Of a stretch of 64,000 bases of DNA, positions 41,171 to 49,300 are shown in pieces. Numbering within the stretch: the first letter of the stretch is position 1; each line of letters starts with the position of its first letter. This DNA is from Eubacterium sp. (GTDB lineage: Bacteria; Bacillota; Clostridia; Acetivibrionales; DSM-1351). The notes below the pieces were generated by a model. It was not told where the DNA came from and made no database searches. It saw nothing but the letters and a program-made list of their open reading frames with translations. A program made the position numbers and the translations under genes. The DNA is taken from assembly GCA_029266335.1 (NCBI GenBank), contig JAQSXC010000018.1, positions 1 through 64,000 of the forward strand, given 5' to 3'.

Positions 41171-44100
41171 ATGCGTGTCAATGTTAAGCAGCTTACAAGC
41201 TCATTAATAACAGTGGGTGTTATTTTTATTATTTTTTTCATCCTGTATTATATTACTTCACCTTTTTCAGAAAAACCCAAGGTGGAAAACGGCAGGCTGG
41301 ATTTGTCAAACTGGGAGTTTGTGGAGGATGGGGCGGCTGCAATAAGCGGTAGCTGGGAATTTTATCCGCAAAGACTCCTTTCCCCCGATAAGCTTCCAAC
41401 CGGCAGTACGGATATGATTATAGTTCCCGGACAATGGGAGAGCAAGACTTCATTATCTCAGCCGTCAAAAGGAAGTGCTACATATAATGTTAAAGTAATA
41501 CTGCCTGAGCATCACAAGCATTTAGCTTTAAAAGTGCAGAATATATGGATGTCCCATCGCCTTTTCATCAATGGAAAGCTGGTGAAGGAAATGGGCAGGC
41601 CGTCAGAAAGCCCGGACAGCAATGTTTCAAAAAATACTCCGTATATAGTAATAATTGATCCTGCCGATGAACTTGACATATGCATTCAGGTAACAAATTA
41701 CAAGTATTATACGGGTGGAATTGTCCATCCTGTTCTGCTGGGTGATGTGGAAGAGATGGAAAAGAGTGTGCAGTTTTCAGTGGGAAGTGACATGGCCGGC
41801 TTTTTTCTATTCCTGTTGTTTGGCGTATATCATATTCATATTTACCAGATGAGAGGTAAGGAACCAACTTATTTGTATAGTGGAATATACATGATATTAA
41901 TGTCATTTACAATTATAACCAGCGGAGAAAAATTGCTTATGAAATTGGCAGACAATATGCCATTTGAAGTTTTATACAGATTTCAGGATTTATGTATTTC
42001 CTTGAGTTTTCCTATTCTGGTGTTTTTTATACGGAGTTTTCAGTCGGACACTATTAACCGGAGAATGTCGAGGATCATAATAATACCCACGATGATATAT
42101 CCGGTACTGGTATTGGCTGCACCATTCAATTTCTATATAGAGTTAAAACCCTATATAACCATATACGGAAGTATAATGCTGTTTTTTCTGGCATTCCGTC
42201 TTACATATATACTTGTGAGGAATCAGAAGAATCAGGCTGACAAGATTTTCAGCAATGAATTAAAATATGTGGTTGTATGTATTGCATTTATTGCAGTAAT
42301 GTTCTTTGACTCAATTATTTACTATTCCAGTATGAGCAGCAATAATTTGATAGGAAGACTAAGCCAGATGGGGTTTCTGATTTCGTTGAATCTTTTAATG
42401 GCAAGGCGCTTTACCAATAATGTGAATAAAGTTGAAGCCTTATCGGATAAATTGGAAAAAGCCAATAAAATCAAAGATGAGTTTCTTTTCAGAACCTCCC
42501 ACGGACTGAAATTCCCACTGCAGGAAATCAGCAATATAACAAACCATCTGATGCTGGATGAGCAGACAGCACTTACTCCGAAACAGAGAAAGAACCTTGC
42601 TCTTATGCTGGATACTTCAAAAAAACTTTCTATTATGGTCAATGACATGACAGATGTTATCAGGCTTAGATATGGAGATATCAGTCTTAATATTACAACC
42701 GTTGATCTGTATGTGGCCTGTCAGATAATATTTCAGCTTCTTTCTTTCAACGTTAAAGGCAGGGAACTGAAACTTGTAAACTCCATAGATTCCATGACCT
42801 TTGTTGAGGTTGATGAAAATCGACTAAGACAGATATTGTATAATGTCGTTTCAAATGCAATAAACGACTGTCAATATGGTGTTATTGAAGCCAGGTCAGT
42901 AGTAAAGGATGGAGCGGTACTGCTTGCCTTATCCATTGCCGGAATAGGTATAAATGGAGAAGAATGGGAAAAAAAGTTTGAAGATCCGTATGAGACCGAT
43001 GCCATAATTGGAAATCCTAAAAACGGTTCAGGCCTGGGACTGTATATAAGCAGGCAGCTGGCAAGAAAAATGGGTGGAGACATTTGGATATCCGAATTGG
43101 AAGTGGGTACAGGGGTTATAGTAAATGTACGCCTGCCGGAAGGAGTGACCGCAAATACTCTTAAAATCAATAATGAAAATGATTTTGATATAGTTAATTC
43201 CGCTGCGACCGGTCAGGAGAAGCCATATTTAAGAGACAAACCTGAGAAGGAATTGAAACATATTCTGATTGTTGACGATAATGCCTCAAATATTCATGTT
43301 CTGTCATTGATATTGGAGGAGGACTTTAAAATAAGTGTTGCCCATAATGGAAATACTGCACTGGAGATGGTTAAAAACAACAGAATAGATATTGTGATTA
43401 CTGATATGATAATGCCTGGTATGTCAGGAATTGAACTTACACAAAATATTCGACGGTATTATTCAGTTATCAAACTGCCGGTGATTATTTCCATAATACG
43501 CAGCAGTACGCAGGAGATTGAGCTTGCATACCAGGCAGGAGCCAATGATTATATTTCTCTGCCGTTTACAGCCGAAGAGGTTAAATTTAAGGTCAAGGGT
43601 GTACTTCAATTAACCGATGCGATGGAAATGGCACTCCGGAATGAAAATGCCTTCCTGCAGGCTCAGATTAAGCCGCATTTTATTTATAACGCCCTGAGCA
43701 ACATAATAGCTCTTTGCTATGAAGATGGAGAAAGGGCAGCTGAGCTTCTGTCGCTGCTAAGCAGATATTTGAGGTTTATATTCCAAACCGATTCATCTTT
43801 CAGTAAGATTTCTATCAATCAGGAGCTGGATATTATTAAAGCATATGTAGAAATAGAAAAACTGAGGTTTGGAGAAAGGCTGCAGTACGAAGTCTATGTT
43901 GATGAAGAACTTTTAGAGGAGGAGCTGCCGATTCCGCCTTTGCTGTTGCAGCCCTTGATTGAGAATTCCATCCGCCACGGTCTTTTTAACAAGATCGGTC
44001 AGGGTAAGGTGTCATTAAGCATAACTCAGGGAGACGGATTTGTTTATATGGTTGTAGAGGATGACGGGGTTGGTATTGGTGAAGATCAGTTGTATAGGCT

Positions 44101-44239
44101 TATGAATGAAGACGGAGGAAAAGGTGTCGGAATAAAAAATATACGTAAAAGAGTTGGCATTTATTCCGGAGCATCATTTTCAATTGATTCGGAATTGGAT
44201 AAAGGTACGAAATGTAAACTTTTTTTACCAAAGGCTTAA
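41171..44239 (+). CDS. Hybrid sensor kinase: 7TMR-DISM extracellular/7TM region, HisKA-HATPase, REC, LytS-type His_kinase/HATPase
   Basis: LSNWEFVEDGAAAISGSWEFYP; TM block; SHGLKFPLQEI; GSGLGLYISRQLARKMGG; HILIVDDNASNIHVL; QIKPHFIYNALSNI; PLIENSIRHGL. Confidence 0.88.
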   Translation: MRVNVKQLTSSLITVGVIFIIFFILYYITSPFSEKPKVENGRLDLSNWEFVEDGAAAISGSWEFYPQRLLSPDKLPTGSTDMIIVPGQWESKTSLSQPSKGSATYNVKVILPEHHKHLALKVQNIWMSHRLFINGKLVKEMGRPSESPDSNVSKNTPYIVIIDPADELDICIQVTNYKYYTGGIVHPVLLGDVEEMEKSVQFSVGSDMAGFFLFLLFGVYHIHIYQMRGKEPTYLYSGIYMILMSFTIITSGEKLLMKLADNMPFEVLYRFQDLCISLSFPILVFFIRSFQSDTINRRMSRIIIIPTMIYPVLVLAAPFNFYIELKPYITIYGSIMLFFLAFRLTYILVRNQKNQADKIFSNELKYVVVCIAFIAVMFFDSIIYYSSMSSNNLIGRLSQMGFLISLNLLMARRFTNNVNKVEALSDKLEKANKIKDEFLFRTSHGLKFPLQEISNITNHLMLDEQTALTPKQRKNLALMLDTSKKLSIMVNDMTDVIRLRYGDISLNITTVDLYVACQIIFQLLSFNVKGRELKLVNSIDSMTFVEVDENRLRQILYNVVSNAINDCQYGVIEARSVVKDGAVLLALSIAGIGINGEEWEKKFEDPYETDAIIGNPKNGSGLGLYISRQLARKMGGDIWISELEVGTGVIVNVRLPEGVTANTLKINNENDFDIVNSAATGQEKPYLRDKPEKELKHILIVDDNASNIHVLSLILEEDFKISVAHNGNTALEMVKNNRIDIVITDMIMPGMSGIELTQNIRRYYSVIKLPVIISIIRSSTQEIELAYQAGANDYISLPFTAEEVKFKVKGVLQLTDAMEMALRNENAFLQAQIKPHFIYNALSNIIALCYEDGERAAELLSLLSRYLRFIFQTDSSFSKISINQELDIIKAYVEIEKLRFGERLQYEVYVDEELLEEELPIPPLLLQPLIENSIRHGLFNKIGQGKVSLSITQGDGFVYMVVEDDGVGIGEDQLYRLMNEDGGKGVGIKNIRKRVGIYSGASFSIDSELDKGTKCKLFLPKA

Positions 44240-44275
44240 TGGAAAATTTTTAAGAATAACTCGGGAGAAGTATAA

Positions 44276-45391
44276 ATGTTTTCAGTAATACTTGTTGAGG
44301 ATGAGATTCATATTTTGAACTATATGAAAAAGAAGCTGGCTGCATCCGGTGTTTTTCAGGTAAAGGAAGCATTTTCTGATCCGGAAAAGGCACTGGAAGG
44401 GTTCGGTGAAATTATGCCGGAGGTTGCTTTTCTGGATATAGAAATGCCAAGAATGAACGGTATAGAATTGGCAAAAAGGCTTATTGCAAAAAAGCCCGAC
44501 CTTAGAATCATCTTTACCACCGCTTTCGAACAGTATGCACTGGATGCTTTCGGAGTGGAAGCTGTGGATTATCTGATGAAACCTGTAGGAGATGAAGATA
44601 TTGCTCGGGTTATAAAACGCCTGAAAAAAACTTCTTTAGCCAATATAGAGCCTAAAGCGGACTTATGGGGTCATAAGATAAATTCAGTGAACTGTTTTGG
44701 CCGTTTTGAAGTATGGGACAAGGATAACAGATTGGTAAATTGGCCCACAAGAAAGTCGGAAGAGCTGTTTGCCTATTTTTTGGTGAATCAGGGCAGGTAT
44801 ATTTCCAAGTGGGAGCTTTTGGAGCTTTTCTGGCCTGAGGTGGAGACCGAAAGAGGACTTAACAATTTATATAATACTGTATATAGGGTTAAACAAGTTC
44901 TTAAAAAATTACCTTCAACAACTCAGGTGCAAAAAATTAATGAAGGATATATACTCTTAGGTGATGAATTTTTATCGGATATTGGAAGCTTTACAGGTTT
45001 TGTTTCAAAATATGAGAATAATCCTCAAATGCCTGTTGACAGGGCTGAAGAGATATATTTTACATACGCTGCTCCTTTATTCGGACTACAGGATTATGCA
45101 TGGAGTATCTCCTTGCAAAAATATTTCGCAGTCTATTTTAAGAAATTATGCCGTAAATTACTCCAGGGTTACTGGGAACAAAAATTGTTTGAAAAGGCAG
45201 ATAAGGCCATTCGACATTATTTAACACAGCATATTGAGGATGAAGAACTTGTTCTGGAATGGCTTGAATTGCTTAAAAATTGGGAAGGCAGGGAAAAAGC
45301 AGAAGAGGATTTTAAAAAATGGCTCAATGAAAAGCTTAGGGAAGCTGATCTGCCGGTTTTAGGAGAGCTGATCCCAGAGTCCGATTATTGA
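44276..45391 (+). CDS. Response regulator with REC and SARP/BTAD-type DNA-binding region
   Basis: SVILVEDEIHILNYM...VAFLDIEMPRMNG...DYLMKP; INSVNCFGRFEVWDKDNRLVNWPTRKSEELFAYFLVNQGRYISKWELLELFWP. Confidence 0.85.
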   Translation: MFSVILVEDEIHILNYMKKKLAASGVFQVKEAFSDPEKALEGFGEIMPEVAFLDIEMPRMNGIELAKRLIAKKPDLRIIFTTAFEQYALDAFGVEAVDYLMKPVGDEDIARVIKRLKKTSLANIEPKADLWGHKINSVNCFGRFEVWDKDNRLVNWPTRKSEELFAYFLVNQGRYISKWELLELFWPEVETERGLNNLYNTVYRVKQVLKKLPSTTQVQKINEGYILLGDEFLSDIGSFTGFVSKYENNPQMPVDRAEEIYFTYAAPLFGLQDYAWSISLQKYFAVYFKKLCRKLLQGYWEQKLFEKADKAIRHYLTQHIEDEELVLEWLELLKNWEGREKAEEDFKKWLNEKLREADLPVLGELIPESDY

Positions 45392-45499
45392 TTTTATGAT
45401 CTTACTAAATTTAATCTATTTCAATTCATTCAATTTTAGTTCATTCTATTTAATGTATTCTATTCTATTTTAATTTTATCATATTCTGTATTCATTTGG

Positions 45500-45521
45500 C
45501 CGGGGCTACCCCGGTTTTTTT
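45500..45521 (+). terminator. Rho-independent terminator
   Basis: CCGGGG-CTA-CCCCGG followed by TTTTTTT. Confidence 0.85.
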
Positions 45522-45591
45522 ATTGTCTAGGAAAGTTAAGAAAAGTGGCTTTGCCACATTTGTTCCTAACAAATTAATACTTTATGTCTTA

Positions 45592-45626
45592 TTTGAGAGT
45601 TTTTTGAGAGATATTGTTGGTAAAAT
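45592..45626 (+). promoter_or_regulatory. Putative SARP direct-repeat operator and -10 upstream of the protease/giant-protein operon
   Basis: TTGAGAG (45593-45599) TTTT TTGAGAG (45604-45610), 10 bp, TAAAAT (45621-45626); core identical to the site at 41078. Confidence 0.6.
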
Positions 45627-45643
45627 CAGAGAAAATCTGTGTG

Positions 45644-45680
45644 ATAAGAAAAACAAAGGAACTCCCTTTGTTTTTCTTAT
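45644..45680 (+). promoter_or_regulatory. 16-bp perfect hairpin in the predicted 5' leader of the protease operon
   Basis: ATAAGAAAAACAAAGG-AACTC-CCTTTGTTTTTCTTAT; lies between the putative promoter and the GTG start at 45711. Confidence 0.65.
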
Positions 45681-45710
45681 GTTTCTTATTTTAAGGAGGA
45701 ATAGGGATTT

Positions 45711-46376
45711 GTGAAAAAAATGTTCAAGAGTTTTTTGTGCTTGGTTATGGCGCTGTTCATAACCTTGGCCGGAGGAAGCTTTATCGGGGCGAAGGCTTCG
45801 GATATGCAGGAATTGACTGCAGACCAGATATATAAGTCACATTCTGCCTCAATATTCTATATGAGAGTGCTGAAAGAGGACGGGACATTGAAAACTGTTG
45901 GAAGCGGATTTCTTATAGCAGGAGGAAAAGCACTTACAGCTTTCCATGTGGTGGAAGGCGGAACCTCTTATGAAGCAGTTTTTGATGACGGAAGTACCAT
46001 CAGAAATCTAAAAATAATAAAAACCAGTAAAGATAGTGATCTGGCTCTTTTAGCAATGGAAGCAGGGTCCCGTTCAGGCCTGGAACTGGCAGCAGCTGAA
46101 GCTGAACATGGACAAAAAGTCTTTGCACTGGGGTACCCCATGAAGGCAACAAAAATCATAACCGAAGGTATTATAAATACTCCGGAAGCCGAAATAAACG
46201 GTCATAGCCGTATTCTTACTTCGGCCCAGGTGGCCAGCGGCATGTCCGGAGGCCCGCTGCTGGACAGGATGGGTTATGTGACAGGGCTTATATCAGGTTC
46301 CTTGAGAAATATGAGCAATATCCATATATGCATTTCAGCAGAAAATATAAAAAGCTTTATAGGAGGAGATGAATGA
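45711..46376 (+). CDS. Secreted trypsin-like (S1C/HtrA-type) serine protease without an obvious PDZ domain
   Basis: Signal peptide; triad motifs TAFHVVEG, DSDLALLAM, ASGMSGGPLLD; GTG start with AAGGAGGA. Confidence 0.8.
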   Translation: MKKMFKSFLCLVMALFITLAGGSFIGAKASDMQELTADQIYKSHSASIFYMRVLKEDGTLKTVGSGFLIAGGKALTAFHVVEGGTSYEAVFDDGSTIRNLKIIKTSKDSDLALLAMEAGSRSGLELAAAEAEHGQKVFALGYPMKATKIITEGIINTPEAEINGHSRILTSAQVASGMSGGPLLDRMGYVTGLISGSLRNMSNIHICISAENIKSFIGGDE

Positions 46377-46378
46377 TA

Positions 46379-49300
46379 ATGAAGAAGAGGGTTTTAGCAG
46401 TTTTGCTGGTACTGGGCATGCTTTTTCAGGTATTTCCCCGGTGGCCGGGGGCAAATGAAGTATATGCAGCTGCAGGGTATGCGGATATTTATATACCCAG
46501 CGGAGGAAAGCTGGTAAATGGGGAAGATTTGGGACCTGTATCGGCAGGTAGTTCAGTACCTCAGGGCAGTGCATTTCCCGGCTGGATAATGGAGGAAGAG
46601 GATGCCGAAAACACAACACCTCCAAATTTTATGGATGATTCCTGCGATTCCTTCAGAATGTTCAGCAGCGGTGCTCAAGGTACGGCATGGTCGTCAGATG
46701 ATGGTGATGCACCTGCTGCTACCGGAATATATAAAATTGACGGGCATTTCTATGGAAGAATATCGGTTTCCGAGAATCCCGTCTTAAAGAGGCTGGCTGA
46801 AGGAGGGCAGGCCTATTTCATGGTGAGAGTATACATGCTGGATTCCAGCGGAGACCATGATGCTGCAATATGGGCTTATACCCAGAAGTCGGCATGGTAC
46901 AATGCAGGGGGAGATAACAGGCCGGGATATGGAACCACAGCATCATACTGGACAGCTGTTTCAAAAGCTGATGACGATGATGACAGGCATTATGCAAATT
47001 CACAATGGATGAAACTTGATTTGGATGATGTTTTAATCATAGAGACTGAAACCCATGGAGCAGATACTCATGTTGATGGGATACAGCTCTATTTTGCGGA
47101 CATAGCTCCTCCGGCATATAACGGCAATATACTGACTACTGACGGTACCGTAAGACATAACGATCAGCTGGATAAGAATGAGCTGTTCCTGAAACAGGGA
47201 CAGTATATCAATATGGCTCTGAACTTCAGTGAACCTGTTTTCCCGACCAATGCGGCATCAGCATCAGAAAAGGTCGGTAACACATACAGCTTTATAAGAA
47301 CTGAACTTTTTAACAACAGTGGTGCAGACGGCTATACTCCGTCAACATATTATCTTGAAAGCGCCGATGCAGGTTACAACGGGTTTACTCCGGGCAGTAT
47401 CAATTTAAATGACAGTTCCAGAAGCACCTTCAACATGAAATATACAGCCGCAGCTAACGACAGCACGGGAAATACGCCGCTGGATCCCCTGAGACTGACA
47501 GATTTAACTGCTTCCGAGGAAAAGCCAAGTCTGATACAGCGGATTAATGACGCTGATTTCATAGACGGAGCTGGAAATCCTGCCGTGGATATAACCGGTA
47601 TAGGGACAGTACCCTTGGGAAACAATGACTATCCTTCAGGAACTTATAGAACAATTATAGATGCAAGACCACCAAAATATTCTCCCGTAAAAAACGGAGT
47701 GCAGCCCGATATTCTTACGCAACTTGTTCTGAACAAAGGTGATACCATTAACTTCACAGTGAATTTAAATGAAGAGGTTGTAAGTGCCATCAATCCTGCC
47801 GATAATGTCAGACTGGCCTTCAACAACGGGATGCTTGCGTCCTACCAGAGCGGCAGCAACACCGATACGTGGAAATTCAGCATGACTGTTCCTTCCGGTA
47901 CATCGGTTGAGACAGCACTACTGGAAACAACAGCTTTGGAGCATTCTGCAAAAACCGGTGATGGAAATGTCATATGGGATTATGCGCACAACTATCTTAC
48001 AGACGCTGTTAAATCCATAGCTGAAGCCAACCTGTCCATAGATAATACAGCTCCCGATTTTAACTATACATATAAAAATGAAAATGGAAATGCAGTAGCT
48101 GCAAACCAGTATGTAAAAAGCGGAAACATAGGTATCAACGCCTTTGATCCCGATATTAAGGGACAGTCCAGCAAAGGATTATACAGAGCAGGCAGCGGTT
48201 CGGGGCTTGTATACTACCTGTGGAGCAAAAGTCCGGCAGACCCCTTTGCCGTGAAAAACGATAATTTTGCAGCCGTCAAAAGATATTCACTGGCAACAAA
48301 ACAGCCATGGGAAGACCTGTATTCCTCAGGCTATAATGATATAAACCTCAGTGTGGCAAATAACGGAAGTACAATAGAGCTTCCCGCGGAAGCAGCCGGA
48401 AAAAGCGAGAACTGGTATCTGCATACCTGGACTGCGGACATGACCTGGGATTCGGCCAGGCAGCTCATGCAATATCAAAAGGGTAGTGCCATGAGAGCAG
48501 ATTATCTTAGCACGCACCCTGATGCAACACCGGCCGAGCAGGAGACAAATTTCAGAATGTATATCCTGCCTTTTGTTTCACAGTATGATGATATTGTACA
48601 GTGGCCTGTGGATGACTTCAAACAGGATGATTCCAACTGGATACACAAATGTGCCGAACTCAAACTGGATAATGACCTTCCGGTATTACAGGTAAAAGGT
48701 ATTATCGATAATAAAAGTGATAATGTTAAAACCACCATATCAGCTACTGATATGACTTCGGATATTAAAGACCATAAAATTTCATATCAGTATGTAAAAA
48801 AAGGTGAGCTGCCTGACGAAGCCGGCTGGCTGGAGGCAATCTTGAGCGGTTCCGGTCAGGCTGTGATAGGAACTCTCGAGAATCCGGCAATAGAAAATGG
48901 CGGAAAGTACGAAATATATGCCAAAGCCGAAGATCTGGCAGGAAACACCATAACCTCAAATGTTGGGGAGATAGATGTCCTGGTCATAAACAAAGTATTT
49001 GAAAGCTACGGTGACAAGTATGTCATAAATAAGGGGCCTGATTTCACAATATGCGGACTGCCTTTAGATAATCTGGAATATCAATATACATATTCTTCGG
49101 AACGTCCTGCCTCCACAAGCTGGAGCGCTATTGGTGTTGACAGGCGTATATCTGCCGAATTAAAGGGGGAGACAGGGTATACCTATGACATACCTGCCGA
49201 CCGGTCAAAGAATGGAACGGTATATTTGCACATAAAGGCAAAGCAGGAGGATATGGACAGATACTACTATTATTATAAAGAATATAAATTTGACCATTTG

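Noticed and set aside
45400-45490. AT-rich stretch with recurring ATTCTATT/TTCATT words, considered as an iteron or repeat array
   Set aside because: Units are irregular in length and spacing; best explained as low-complexity intergenic DNA.
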